The position numbers and the translations under genes are program-made. A stretch of 64,000 nt of DNA, taken from positions 21,016 to 85,015 of the forward strand of contig JAILHH010000039.1 in NCBI GenBank assembly GCA_024695935.1. Direction: 5' to 3'. The DNA comes from Acetatifactor sp. (lineage in GTDB: Bacteria; Bacillota; Clostridia; Lachnospirales; Lachnospiraceae). The stretch's first letter is position 1. Each line of letters begins with the position of its first letter. Shown here one piece after another: positions 8,821 through 17,386 of the stretch. Below the pieces are notes generated by a model. That model ran no database searches. It was given only the letters and a program-made list of their open reading frames with translations, and had not been told where the DNA came from.

Positions 8821-10427
8821 TACTGAATACCTCCTTCCAAAGTTTCATCAGCGCTTTCTGTGACAGTCTCCGACGTATCGCTTTCTGTTTCGGTGCTTTC
8901 AGCCACTGTCTTGTAGGTGCACTGAACGCTGAATCCGACTCTCGTCTCCCCTGCATCATCGCTTGTCTCATTGACAGATGTAACGCTTACATCCGACAGG
9001 GATTCAAAGGTCTGCAAAGTGTTTATCACGAATGCAGCCTCCTTCATATCCTCAACCTCCACCGACATGGTGACGGAATATTCGTCACAGATAAAGGAAC
9101 TTACCGTGATGTCGGCCGGCATCTTTTCCTCCATCTCTTCGATGAAGCCAACGATCTCCTCATTTCTGTTGAAGGTCTTGTCATTTAATTCATTTAAGTA
9201 TTCATTCTTTGCCTTTGTATCCACATAAGTGTTGTACTCTTCGATGACATATTTGAGAGTATTTAAATACAAAAGTCTGGCGTCTCTCTCATTCCTTGCA
9301 AAAAGATAGGGAACAACTCCCGCAGCCGCGAGGATGATACTTCCCAGAACACACATCACATTGATGAGCACGGGAAGATTGCCATTGTTGCCACCATTAA
9401 GTCCCGAGCCGTCCTTTTCGTCCTGCACGAATCCGATAGGTGCAATGGTTCCTCCGATATTGCCGATATAGCGGTTAGCCTGTCCGCCCTTTATACGCTT
9501 ATCACCCACCATGTTGCCGGGAACGATAAGCTGAACAGCGGTTATTCCTGTAGCCTCCAAAATGATATCGCCAAGTCCCTTTGCGGCTCCGCCGATACCT
9601 GTCAGATAGATATTGGCAATGGGCTTTGCCCTGTTCTTTGCCATATAGAAGTCGATGGTTCTCTGGATGCCATTTATGAGGAGCTTTGCGTCTTCTTTGG
9701 CATCATCGGTTTCAAATGCGGGATGGCTCTCCACAAAGTCAAGAGCCTGCATATATGAGAGGCCCTTTTCTGCCATCACATCCTTGATGATACCGTCGAC
9801 TCCGTATGAAATGCTCCTCTGGAGCATTAGTCTGTCATCGGATACCACAGAGACAGTGGAGTTTGTCTCGTCGATCTTTATAAACATGGATGTCTCTGTG
9901 CTCTGACCCTCAATCTTGATGGCCTGATAGAGACTGTTTCCGCCAAAGTCGAAATTTTCTATATCAAGACCGCACTTATCTGCAAGTTCATAATAATCCT
10001 TTAGGATAGCCTTCGGTGCCAGATAAACCATTACAGGTCTTTTCTGCTCAGCGCCTGCTCCGTTGTCAAGGAGCACATATCCTATCTCATAATCCTCCAG
10101 ATCAATGGGGAAATAATCCGTCGCATTTTTCTCGATGAGGGTCTTGATCTTTTTCTCATTTATCTTTGGTATCAAAACTTCACGGCCTGCGATCTTTGAA
10201 GAATTGATAACAAAAATCACACGCTTTGTTGAAAACTTTGCAACCTCAATGGCGTCACTGATACAGTCCGCAAGCACATCACCTCTGATGATGCCTCCGT
10301 CCGCAATTATTCCCTGGGGCAGTTCTATGTCAATATGCTTGGTCACCACGGGTCTGTTGGAATATTTAATTTCCACGATCTTTGCCAGCGACTGACCGAT
10401 CTCAATGCTGAGAATTTTCTTAGCCAT
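8820..10427 (-). CDS. PilM-PilN fusion protein
   Basis: This 535-residue protein joins two pilus parts that are normally separate. Residues 1-about 330 are PilM, an actin-like ATPase of the FtsA class, seen in the phosphate-1 motif LSIEIGQSLAKIVEI, in VIFVINSSKIAGREV, and in the adenosine-side Gly-rich loop YLTGIGGAAKG. A Gly/Asn-rich linker (about 330-355) leads to one membrane helix (about 357-378) and a PilN-like coiled coil plus ferredoxin-like domain (about 385-510), ending in an acidic tail. In other bacteria PilM binds a short cytoplasmic peptide of PilN; here they are covalently tied, fixing a 1:1 ratio. The start ATG has AAGGAG 8 bases upstream. It follows the upstream minor pilin by 5 bases and overlaps pilO. 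Confidence 0.88.
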   Translation of the reverse strand: MAKKILSIEIGQSLAKIVEIKYSNRPVVTKHIDIELPQGIIADGGIIRGDVLADCISDAIEVAKFSTKRVIFVINSSKIAGREVLIPKINEKKIKTLIEKNATDYFPIDLEDYEIGYVLLDNGAGAEQKRPVMVYLAPKAILKDYYELADKCGLDIENFDFGGNSLYQAIKIEGQSTETSMFIKIDETNSTVSVVSDDRLMLQRSISYGVDGIIKDVMAEKGLSYMQALDFVESHPAFETDDAKEDAKLLINGIQRTIDFYMAKNRAKPIANIYLTGIGGAAKGLGDIILEATGITAVQLIVPGNMVGDKRIKGGQANRYIGNIGGTIAPIGFVQDEKDGSGLNGGNNGNLPVLINVMCVLGSIILAAAGVVPYLFARNERDARLLYLNTLKYVIEEYNTYVDTKAKNEYLNELNDKTFNRNEEIVGFIEEMEEKMPADITVSSFICDEYSVTMSVEVEDMKEAAFVINTLQTFESLSDVSVTSVNETSDDAGETRVGFSVQCTYKTVAESTETESDTSETVTESADETLEGGIQ

Positions 10428-10432
10428 CAGTT

Positions 10433-10975
10433 TTACTCCTTGGTTATCTTGCCTGTAAGATATGATAATGATATTTTGTATTCTCTGTTTGCCTTGGACA
10501 TTTTTATCTCAAGACAATATTTTCCTTCAAGTTCGGGGCTCATCTGCCTGAGGTCCTTGAACGCTCCCGAAGAACGGTTAAATCCCAGTATCAGATGATT
10601 TGCATCCACGCCTATATTCCTGTAATACCCGGGTCCGTCACCCGTGACCCTGTATCTGAGTATCACGCCTTTTCCTATCATCTCAGGATTGGATTCGGTG
10701 ACGACATCATTTCCGTCCCGGTCTATCCCCCTTGAGACTTCCTTTACATATACATTGCTCTCGCTGTCGCAGTAGATCTCCAGATAGGAATCCACCTTTC
10801 CTGCCGCCGTAGCCTTGTTTTGTTCAATGGCAGAGGAAAGTTTTTCCATACATTCTCTGGCAGCACGCCCCGACAAAAAGGCGGTGGAATAGGTAAAACC
10901 TCCCACCATGACTGCCATCATGGCTATGACCGCGATAAGCTCCATGAGAGACAAACCTCTGTTGTCATTTTTCAT
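10433..10975 (-). CDS. Minor prepilin (type IV pilin-like)
   Basis: With the start at the ATG at 10975 (AGGA 5 bases upstream) the product has 180 residues. It begins MKNDNRGLSLMELIAVIAM, a class III prepilin signal with Leu at +1 and Glu at +5. Two further in-frame starts upstream (10987, 10993) have poorer ribosome sites. The helix continues into an amphipathic segment and a soluble domain of about 130 residues, close to the normal size of a GspH-like minor pilin. It lies 94 bases after pilD and 5 bases before pilMN. It probably belongs to the core minor-pilin set that primes pilus assembly. Confidence 0.82.
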   Translation of the reverse strand: MKNDNRGLSLMELIAVIAMMAVMVGGFTYSTAFLSGRAARECMEKLSSAIEQNKATAAGKVDSYLEIYCDSESNVYVKEVSRGIDRDGNDVVTESNPEMIGKGVILRYRVTGDGPGYYRNIGVDANHLILGFNRSSGAFKDLRQMSPELEGKYCLEIKMSKANREYKISLSYLTGKITKE

Positions 10976-11069
10976 AATATTCCTCATGTGCACAGATCAG
11001 CATCTATATCCGCCTGTCAGATGAATATCCGACAGAGCTTTTAAAAATGTGAAGTAAATGGATCTATTC

Positions 11070-11825
11070 TCAGACCACGCTCCACATATTTATATACCAG
11101 TTTATCATTCTGTCCCCCCACAGAGCCGCGATGATAACTCCGGCAGAAAGGTAGGGACCCATGGCAAGCACATGGCTCTCGTTACTGATCTTCATCCTGA
11201 GAAGGTGAATGACAGAGCCAATGATGCATCCCAGTAAAAATGCAAGTATTATACTTTTCCATCCGATGAGCAGACCGCAGGCCGCCATCAGTTTGATATC
11301 TCCTCCGCCGATAGCTCTGCCACGGCTCAAAAGATATAAAATAAGCAAAAATCCGCTAACGCAAACGAGGCCAATCCCATGATCGGCCCAGTTGTTGTAA
11401 TCAAAGAATAATGAAATTATTCCAAATACAAAAATAAAGATACTGAACCCAATCGGTATCTCATATGTTCTAAAATCAATTACGCTAAGCGCTATAAGTG
11501 CCGAAAAGCACATGCAGTAAATAAATGTCTTATAGCTCCCCTCATAGACGATACTCGTCAAAAGCCATAGGCACCCGTTCAGTAATTCTATCAAAGGATA
11601 CTGAACGGATAACCTTGTTTTACATTTTCTGCATTTTCCGCCCAGAGCTATATAGCTTAATACAGGCACCAGGTCATAGGGCTTTAATTCATAGCCACAG
11701 TTCATGCAATGGGACCTCATCTTTACGAAGTCCTGCTTCAGAGGAATGCGGTAGATCAGCACGTTTAAAAAACTGCCTACCACGGTTCCGAATATGAAAA
11801 ACATTGCATAAAACATTGGTGTCAT
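11070..11825 (-). CDS. pilD: Prepilin peptidase / N-methyltransferase PilD
   Basis: This 251-residue polytopic protein is the A24 aspartic peptidase that cuts the class III leader of the prepilins encoded around it and methylates the new N-terminus. The N-terminal segment has GSFLNVLIYRIP, then a cytoplasmic loop with two Cys pairs (CMNC and CRKC) typical of the full bifunctional form. The catalytic aspartates are in SVIDFRTYEIP and in the GGGD motif of AIGGGDIKLMAACG. Length is normal for the family. GAGGGGA-like ribosome site (GAGGGG) lies 7 bases before the ATG. It sits 30 bases after the major pilin gene. Confidence 0.95.
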   Translation of the reverse strand: MTPMFYAMFFIFGTVVGSFLNVLIYRIPLKQDFVKMRSHCMNCGYELKPYDLVPVLSYIALGGKCRKCKTRLSVQYPLIELLNGCLWLLTSIVYEGSYKTFIYCMCFSALIALSVIDFRTYEIPIGFSIFIFVFGIISLFFDYNNWADHGIGLVCVSGFLLILYLLSRGRAIGGGDIKLMAACGLLIGWKSIILAFLLGCIIGSVIHLLRMKISNESHVLAMGPYLSAGVIIAALWGDRMINWYINMWSVV

Positions 11826-11855
11826 TGGGCGTCCCCTCGAAAATTATGTAATATC

Positions 11856-12335
11856 TTAGAATGTTTTTGTTGTTCCCGCTGTGTCAGTAGGAAGTTCATA
11901 ATAACCTGTAACTTTTACACTGCCATCATCTTGTAGTTCAAGCACAATAGGTGTAGTTGATTTTTTGTAAGCCTTACTTGATGTATCAAACTTACTACCT
12001 ACAACCTGTTCAACCTCTTTTTCTACTGTCTTTGTAGCAGGGGTCGTTGTAAAATTAAAGCCAGCAGCATCATCAACTGTTGAATTTGTCAATGTGAACT
12101 TTTTGCCATCAGATTCACTGTCAATTTTTGTTCTAAGTGCCTCGTCAGAATATGCAAGCTTCATAGCCTGTGCGATTTCACCGATTGCTGAATTATCTTT
12201 CTGGAGTCTTGCTCTCTCTACCCATTTCATATACTGGGGACTTAAAACTCCTACGAAAACTGCCATTATTGCAATAACTACAATAAGCTCCACCAGTGAA
12301 AATCCCTTGTTTCCTAATCTTTTTGTCTCTTTCAT
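11856..12335 (-). CDS. pilA: Major type IV pilin
   Basis: The product has 159 residues and starts MKETKRLGNKGFSLVELIVVIAIMAVF, a canonical class III signal. A Pro in LSPQYMKW bends the N-terminal helix as in type IV pilins. The globular part (about 60-159) is rich in Thr, Ser, Lys and Asp, and there are no cysteines. The size, the strong AAAAAGGAG ribosome site and the position directly before pilD suggest the main pilus subunit. Its sequence is clearly more AT-rich than its neighbours (one 60-base stretch near 11881 counts about 37% GC), which may reflect high-expression codons or exchange of the pilin gene. Confidence 0.88.
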   Translation of the reverse strand: MKETKRLGNKGFSLVELIVVIAIMAVFVGVLSPQYMKWVERARLQKDNSAIGEIAQAMKLAYSDEALRTKIDSESDGKKFTLTNSTVDDAAGFNFTTTPATKTVEKEVEQVVGSKFDTSSKAYKKSTTPIVLELQDDGSVKVTGYYELPTDTAGTTKTF

Positions 12336-12372
12336 ATTTGTATGCTCCTTTTTGTTAAGACTTTTATTTTAT

Positions 12373-12396
12373 TCCTTCCCACCCTTAAAAGAAGGA
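12373..12396 (-). other. Stem-loop in the leader of the major pilin gene
   Basis: TCCTTC and GAAGGA arms enclose a 12-base loop between pilC and the pilin gene. A hairpin here could separate or stabilise the pilin message relative to the rest of the operon. This is inferred from position only. Confidence 0.35.
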
Positions 12397-12408
12397 CTAA
12401 AACCATGT

Positions 12409-13623
12409 TTACATATTTCCTACCGCATCGTAGAGACCCATCATAGGTGCCAGTATGGATGCGATGAGGAATGCTACGATTCCCGCAAGCACCAGTATGA
12501 TCATGGGTTCCATTACTGCCATGAGATTCTGGGTTGCGCTTTCTACCTCTTCGTCATAATAGTCTGCCAGTTTCACCAGCATATCTTCTATATTTCCCGA
12601 TTCCTCGCCGATTCTGACCATGTGGTAAACCATGGGAGGAAACAGACCACAGTCTCTGAGAGGTTTAGAGAGTGGTACTCCGATTATAATCTGTTCCCTG
12701 GCATTTAGCAATGCTTCTTTGAAATAAACATTTTCCATTGTACCCGCAACTATCTCGACGGCATCCGGAAGACTTACACCTGCGGCGATAAGTGTGCTGA
12801 GGGTCCTGGCCATCAGAGCTGAAGCGGATTTTACGGTAAGATTTTTAAATACCGGTATCTTTAAGGCAAGACCTCCGAAAAATTTCTTTCCCATCGATGT
12901 GGTCCTGAATTTTCTGATACCGAATATCAGCCCGATCGCAATTGCCAGCAGCACGTACCAGTAATTGATCACAAAATTGCTGGCGTTTACAACTCCCACT
13001 GTGATCTTTGGTAGCTCCGCATCAAGGCTTGCAAATGTTTCCGTGTAGGATGGGATGACCACCACTAACATTATGATAACAACCACTATTGCCACAACGG
13101 AAACGATTATGGGATAGATCATGGCTTTTTTTACCATGGATCTGGTCTTTTCCGCCTTTTCAAACTGAAGCGCCATTCTGTCAAAGGCTACTTCCAAATT
13201 ACCTGAAGCTTCACCCGCCATTATCATGTGAACCATGAGAGTGGGGAAAACCTTTGGATATTCAGCCAGAGAGTTTGCAAGAGTATCACCCTTTTCAACG
13301 CCGTTTCTGACACCCTCGATGGCTTTTTTGAGCATCACATTCTCTGTCTGCTCCTCCAGCATTCTGAGGGCTTCGATTATGGTAACGCCGGCTCGTGTCA
13401 TGCTGACAAACTGCCTGCAGAAAACGCTTAAGTCTCTGGAAGAAGGCTTTCCGCCAAAGGATAAATTGATATCCTGGCTGAGGGCTCCCTGTTCCGTGAG
13501 GCTGATGATGGTGAGTCCCTGACCTCTTAATTCCGCCTCGGCTTTTTCTATGTTGTCAGCCGTCAGATTTCCTTTTTTGATAACGCCCGCATCATCGGTC
13601 GCTTCATATCCGAAATTGCCCAT
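12409..13623 (-). CDS. pilC: Type IV pilus platform protein PilC
   Basis: The 404-residue product is a GspF/PilC inner-membrane platform protein, which anchors the PilB motor below the growing pilus. Two repeated cytoplasmic GspF domains are visible (about 70-190 and 270-395), each with FxRQFVSMTRAGV-like or MARTLSTLIAAGV motifs, and three hydrophobic helices (about 168-190, 215-235 and 375-398). The N-terminal 60 residues (YEATDDAGVIKKGNLTADN) match the usual PilC start. AAAGG lies 9 bases before the ATG. It follows pilB by 37 bases and precedes the pilin by 73. Confidence 0.95.
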   Translation of the reverse strand: MGNFGYEATDDAGVIKKGNLTADNIEKAEAELRGQGLTIISLTEQGALSQDINLSFGGKPSSRDLSVFCRQFVSMTRAGVTIIEALRMLEEQTENVMLKKAIEGVRNGVEKGDTLANSLAEYPKVFPTLMVHMIMAGEASGNLEVAFDRMALQFEKAEKTRSMVKKAMIYPIIVSVVAIVVVIIMLVVVIPSYTETFASLDAELPKITVGVVNASNFVINYWYVLLAIAIGLIFGIRKFRTTSMGKKFFGGLALKIPVFKNLTVKSASALMARTLSTLIAAGVSLPDAVEIVAGTMENVYFKEALLNAREQIIIGVPLSKPLRDCGLFPPMVYHMVRIGEESGNIEDMLVKLADYYDEEVESATQNLMAVMEPMIILVLAGIVAFLIASILAPMMGLYDAVGNM

Positions 13624-13660
13624 TTATCTATACCTTTAACTTTAGTGATATGCAACAAAG

Positions 13661-15361
13661 TTACATTTCGAAGGATACTCTCATCATCTCCTCATAGGAT
13701 GTGGTTCCTTCAAGTACATACTCCGCAGCGGAGTCTCTGAGGGTCTTCATGCCTTCCTTCATGGCAACTGCCTTTATCTCCTCACTGGAAGAAGCCTCCC
13801 TGGAGATTATCTCCTTTAATGCCGTGGACATGCACATGATCTCATATACACCGATTCGGCCTTTGTAACCGGTGAAATCGCATTGATTACATCCAACGGG
13901 CTCATATATGAGTATATTTTCCGCAGTGGACCTCTTTAACATTCTCTTTTCATTTTCGGTTGCAAGACGTTTGTCCTTGCATGCGGGGCAAAGCTTGCGC
14001 ACAAGTCTCTGAGCGATAACGCCCACCACAGCGTCCGATATAAGGTATGGTTCAACACCCATATCGATAAGACGGGTGATGGAACCTGCCGCCGAATTGG
14101 TATGAAGTGTACTTACTACCAAATGTCCCGTGATAGCCGCCTGAACAGCTATCTCTGCAGTCTCTGTATCACGGATCTCACCGATCATGATGATGTCGGG
14201 GTCCTGCCTGAGGATGGACCTTAAGGCAGAAGCAAATGTGAGGTCGGCTTTTGTGTTAACCTGCACCTGATTGATACCGTTTATGTTTGCCTCCACGGGA
14301 TCCTCTACCGTGATTATATTAACTTCCTCCCTGTTAAGCTCCGACAAAGCTGTATACAGTGTCGTTGACTTACCGCTTCCGGTAGGTCCCGTTACGAGGA
14401 CGATACCGTGAGGATTTTTGAAAATGTGATCGAATTTTTTCAGATCGTCAGCCTTTAAACCCAGCTGACTCTTGTCCCTGGTAAATGCATTCTTTGAAGC
14501 AAGACGCATTACCACTTTTTCTCCGAAAACCGTAGGCAGTATGGATACACGGATATCATACTCCAGTCTGTCAACCACCTGAGTGATCCTTCCGTCCTGA
14601 GGCTTTCTCTTTTCGGCGATATCCATACCGCCGATGATCTTGATCCTGGCTGCAAGGGCGGCCATGATCTTGTGACTGTAAGTGCCTTTTTCATGGAGGG
14701 CGCCGTCTATACGAAAGCGCACGCGCACACTCTTTTCTGTAGGCTCTATATGTATATCGGATGCTCGCTGACGAACAGCCGACTCTATCATTTCTTTTAC
14801 AAGTACTACGATGGGTGAGTTGGTGACATCTTCGTTTTCGATGATGGCATCATCGTCCAGCACATCAATACCTCTGTCCCTGGTAAAGGACTCGAGAGCG
14901 GCATTTACTCCGCTCTGACCGAATACCCGGTCAATTGCCAAGAGTATCTGTCTTGATGTAGCTACCTCGATCTCTATCTGCAGATTGGTGATGATCGAGA
15001 TGTCATCTATTGCTATGGCATCCATGGGGTCAGCCATGGCTACTTTTATAACTCCGATATTTCCATCGGCATAATCGTAGGGAAAAACAACATGTTTCTT
15101 TAAAATATTCTCCGGAACAAGTTTTACAACATCATCATTGATATTGACCGTCTTTAAATCCACATATGCAAGGCTCATCTGTTTGCTGATGGCTCTGGCG
15201 ATGTCGCCCTCTTTCAGATAACCTTCATCCACCAATACCTCTCCCAGCTTTTTGCCACTGCCGTTTTGCTTTTTTAAGGCCTCATCCAACTGTTCCTTGG
15301 TAATATATTTATTTTCTAATAGTACGTCTCCCAGACGAAGTTTTTTTCTGGTATAATCCAA
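13661..15361 (-). CDS. pilB: Type IV pilus extension ATPase PilB
   Basis: The 566-residue hexameric ATPase powers pilus extension. An N-terminal MshEN/GspE_N domain (about 1-145) is followed by the secretion ATPase core: Walker A GPTGSGKST at 325-333, Asp box TVEDP near 351, Walker B IIMIGEIRD near 390-398, His box STLHTN near 417, and a zinc-type tetracysteine site (C458, C461, C491, C494) that is typical of PilB/GspE and absent from PilT. The start is TTG with GGGGAGG about 9 bases upstream; no ATG occurs before the conserved KKLRLGDVLLENKYI. It is the first gene of the pilus operon, behind a likely promoter at 15420. Confidence 0.96.
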   Translation of the reverse strand: MDYTRKKLRLGDVLLENKYITKEQLDEALKKQNGSGKKLGEVLVDEGYLKEGDIARAISKQMSLAYVDLKTVNINDDVVKLVPENILKKHVVFPYDYADGNIGVIKVAMADPMDAIAIDDISIITNLQIEIEVATSRQILLAIDRVFGQSGVNAALESFTRDRGIDVLDDDAIIENEDVTNSPIVVLVKEMIESAVRQRASDIHIEPTEKSVRVRFRIDGALHEKGTYSHKIMAALAARIKIIGGMDIAEKRKPQDGRITQVVDRLEYDIRVSILPTVFGEKVVMRLASKNAFTRDKSQLGLKADDLKKFDHIFKNPHGIVLVTGPTGSGKSTTLYTALSELNREEVNIITVEDPVEANINGINQVQVNTKADLTFASALRSILRQDPDIIMIGEIRDTETAEIAVQAAITGHLVVSTLHTNSAAGSITRLIDMGVEPYLISDAVVGVIAQRLVRKLCPACKDKRLATENEKRMLKRSTAENILIYEPVGCNQCDFTGYKGRIGVYEIMCMSTALKEIISREASSSEEIKAVAMKEGMKTLRDSAAEYVLEGTTSYEEMMRVSFEM

Positions 15362-15419
15362 CAGTATAAACCTCCCCTGAATAAAGATATTTATTATATA
15401 TTTTACTTTATTTATGTGG

Positions 15420-15474
15420 ATTATACAAGAATATTTTGCGAAAAATTCAGACTTTTTTGTGTAAAATCACACAA
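15420..15474 (-). promoter_or_regulatory. Putative promoter and operator of the pilus operon
   Basis: On the minus strand a perfect TATAAT (15420-15425) lies about 60 bases before the pilB start. The -35 region is poor. An inverted repeat TTGTGT-N6-ACACAA sits at 15457-15474, just upstream of the expected -35. The arrangement suggests a promoter that needs an activator bound at the repeat. The regulator is unknown. Confidence 0.45.
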
Positions 15475-15486
15475 TTAGCCCAATTT

Positions 15487-15597
15487 TTAGTCCATATGAT
15501 CCTCTGCGTATTCTGCGTAATCGTCCTCGCTGGAGAAAAGCATGTACTCACCGTTCACATATCCCATATATCCTGCATTTGTATAATAACCCTTCAT
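15487..15597 (-). CDS. Conserved-looking 36-residue acidic small protein
   Basis: An ATG at 15597 has a perfect AGGAGG site 7 bases upstream (15605-15610) and opens a 36-codon frame ending in TAA. The peptide begins MKGYYTNAGYMGYVNGEYML and ends FSSEDDYAEYAEDHMD. It is rich in Tyr, Gly and acid residues, with no signal or membrane segment. The strong ribosome site and ordered pattern (GYMGYV, YMLFSSE, DDYAEY) argue that it is real. I recall similar tiny proteins in Lachnospiraceae but cannot name a function. It is followed by the pilus promoter region and preceded by a strong terminator, so it is probably transcribed on its own. Confidence 0.7.
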   Translation of the reverse strand: MKGYYTNAGYMGYVNGEYMLFSSEDDYAEYAEDHMD

Positions 15598-15604
15598 ATC
15601 ATAT

Positions 15605-15610
15605 CCTCCT
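15605..15610 (-). promoter_or_regulatory. Perfect ribosome binding site of the 36-residue gene
   Basis: AGGAGG, 7 bases before the ATG at 15597. It is the main reason to accept such a short frame as a gene. Confidence 0.75.
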
Positions 15611-15720
15611 GTCAATTTTTACTGATGGTTTCACTTTTTCTAAGCTGACTTGAGGATATAATATTTTCAGTCCATTACTTTGGACTTAATCGAACATTTT
15701 TTTGTTTTTTACTATTTTTT

Positions 15721-15754
15721 AAAAAAATCGAGTAGGCTGACTCCTACTCGATTT
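15721..15754 (-). terminator. Strong factor-independent terminator
   Basis: A 12-base perfect stem (15725-15736 with 15743-15754, AATCGAGTAGG arms) and 6-base loop is followed on the minus strand by a run of seven T. It ends transcription coming from the hairpin region or from asnS read-through, before the small gene at 15597. Confidence 0.85.
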
Positions 15755-15766
15755 CAACTCTGTTTC

Positions 15767-15846
15767 ACACCTCAAGGCAAAGCCTTTCGGTGTTCTACAG
15801 TCGCCTAAGTCCACCTCGCAAGCGAGCTTGCGGATGGGACTTAGGC
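15767..15846 (-). repeat. Two adjacent interrupted hairpins, possible structured RNA or dispersed element
   Basis: This fills most of the gene-free stretch 15598-15920. The first hairpin (15803-15846) has GCCTAAGTCC and GGACTTAGGC outer arms, an internal loop, and CGCAAG/CTTGCG inner arms. The second (15767-15793) has ACACC/GGTGT outer and AAGGC/GCCTT inner arms separated by matching GA bulges. No frame or ribosome site is present. It could be a small RNA ended by the terminator at 15721, or a copy of a palindromic intergenic element. A genome-wide copy count would decide. Confidence 0.5.
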
Positions 15847-15857
15847 TAGTTGTTACA

Positions 15858-15892
15858 CAAAAGACAGGGCGTTTTCACATGATCGCCCTGTC
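15858..15892 (-). terminator. Terminator after asnS
   Basis: A 9-base stem (GACAGGGCG at 15863-15871 with its complement at 15884-15892) and a 12-base loop is followed on the minus strand by TTTTGT. It lies 29 bases after the asnS stop. Confidence 0.75.
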
Positions 15893-15920
15893 CGATGCTT
15901 TATTGGTTTATATAACTTTT

Positions 15921-17312
15921 TTACAGATCGCAGTTGTTGACTGTACGAGGGAAGGGAAGCACGTCTCTGATGTTACCCATTCCGGTGAGGTACATTACAC
16001 ATCTCTCAAATCCCAGGCCGAATCCCGCGTGTCTAACGGAACCGTATTTTCTGAGGTCAAGATAGAACTGATAATCTTCTTTCTTAAGTCCCAGCTCGTC
16101 CATTCTCTTTGTGAGAAGCTCCAGTGAATCCTCTCTCTGGCTTCCGCCGATGATCTCTCCGATTCCGGGAACCAGGCAGTCCATAGCGGCTACTGTCTTT
16201 CCGTCGTCGTTGAGTTTCATGTAAAATGCCTTGATCTCCTTTGGATAATCGGTTACGAATACAGGGCGCTTGAACTCCTGCTCTGTCAGGAATCTCTCGT
16301 GCTCTGTCTGAAGGTCGCAACCCCAGAATACTTTATAATCAAACTCATCATTGTGTTTTTCAAGGATCTTAATTGCCTCTGTATATGTTACATGGCCAAA
16401 GTCTGAATTGAGCACATGGTTTAATCTGTCAAGGAGTCCCTTGTCGATAAAGTTGTTAAAGAAATTCATCTCCTCGGGAGCATTCTCAAGTACATAGCGG
16501 ATGACAAATTTAAGCATGCTCTCTGCCAGAACCATGTCGTCTTTGAGGTCAGCAAAGGCCATCTCGGGCTCAATCATCCAAAACTCTGCAGCATGTCTTG
16601 TGGTATTGGAATTCTCCGCACGGAATGTAGGTCCAAAGGTATATACATTCTTGAAAGCGAATGCGTAGGTCTCGACATTAAGCTGTCCGGATACGGTAAG
16701 GTTTGTCTCTTTTCCGAAAAAGTCCTTTGAATAATCAACCTTTCCGTCCTCTGTCATGGGGAGATTGTTTAAATCAAGTGTGGTCACCTGGAACATTTCT
16801 CCGGCACCCTCGCAGTCACTTCCGGTGATGATGGGAGTATGGACATATACAAAACCTCTCTCCATAAAGAAAGTATGGATCGCATAAGCGATAAGGCTTC
16901 TGACTCTGAAGACTGCCTGGAATGTGTTGGTTCTGGGTCTTAAATGAGTCATAGTTCTCAGATATTCAAAGGTGTGACGCTTTTTCTGAAGAGGGTAATC
17001 CGCTCCTGAAGGGCCTTCTACAAAAAGCTCTGTTGCCTGAAGCTCGAAAGGCTGCTTTGCATCGGGGGTAAGGACTACTTTTCCCTTTACCACTACAGCT
17101 GCGCCTACATTTATCTTGCAGATATCTGCGAAATTTTCCATTTCCTCATGGTATACCACCTGAAGGGGCTCAAAGAATGTACCGTCGTTTATCACCAAAA
17201 ATCCAAAGGTCTTTGAATCACGGTTACTTCTGACCCAGCCGCCCACTGTAACTTCTGCATCAGCAAATTTTTCTTTGTCTCTGTACAAATCTCTTATGTC
17301 TGTTAAATCCAT
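15921..17312 (-). CDS. asnS: Asparagine--tRNA ligase
   Basis: The 463-residue class IIb synthetase charges tRNA-Asn. The N-terminal OB-fold (about 15-100, [23 protein letters not shown]) binds the anticodon. The catalytic domain has motif 2 around [24 protein letters not shown] and motif 3 near the end ([27 protein letters not shown]). The ending RTVNNCDL and the [10 protein letters not shown] signature separate it from aspartyl and lysyl enzymes. Length is normal. GAGAGGA precedes the ATG at a workable distance. It lies 74 bases after the trigger-factor-like lipoprotein and has its own terminator. Confidence 0.97.
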   Translation of the reverse strand: MDLTDIRDLYRDKEKFADAEVTVGGWVRSNRDSKTFGFLVINDGTFFEPLQVVYHEEMENFADICKINVGAAVVVKGKVVLTPDAKQPFELQATELFVEGPSGADYPLQKKRHTFEYLRTMTHLRPRTNTFQAVFRVRSLIAYAIHTFFMERGFVYVHTPIITGSDCEGAGEMFQVTTLDLNNLPMTEDGKVDYSKDFFGKETNLTVSGQLNVETYAFAFKNVYTFGPTFRAENSNTTRHAAEFWMIEPEMAFADLKDDMVLAESMLKFVIRYVLENAPEEMNFFNNFIDKGLLDRLNHVLNSDFGHVTYTEAIKILEKHNDEFDYKVFWGCDLQTEHERFLTEQEFKRPVFVTDYPKEIKAFYMKLNDDGKTVAAMDCLVPGIGEIIGGSQREDSLELLTKRMDELGLKKEDYQFYLDLRKYGSVRHAGFGLGFERCVMYLTGMGNIRDVLPFPRTVNNCDL

Positions 17313-17386
17313 TTTTACTTCCTCTCCCGCGCCACGAAAAGTCCGTTGGCCGTCTGTTTTATTTAGAACTTACTGCATTTTGATCA

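Noticed and set aside
12094..12708. Plus-strand frame of 204 codons opposite the pilin and pilC
   Set aside because: It is a mirror frame of two well-supported pilus genes, with no ribosome site or recognisable motif.
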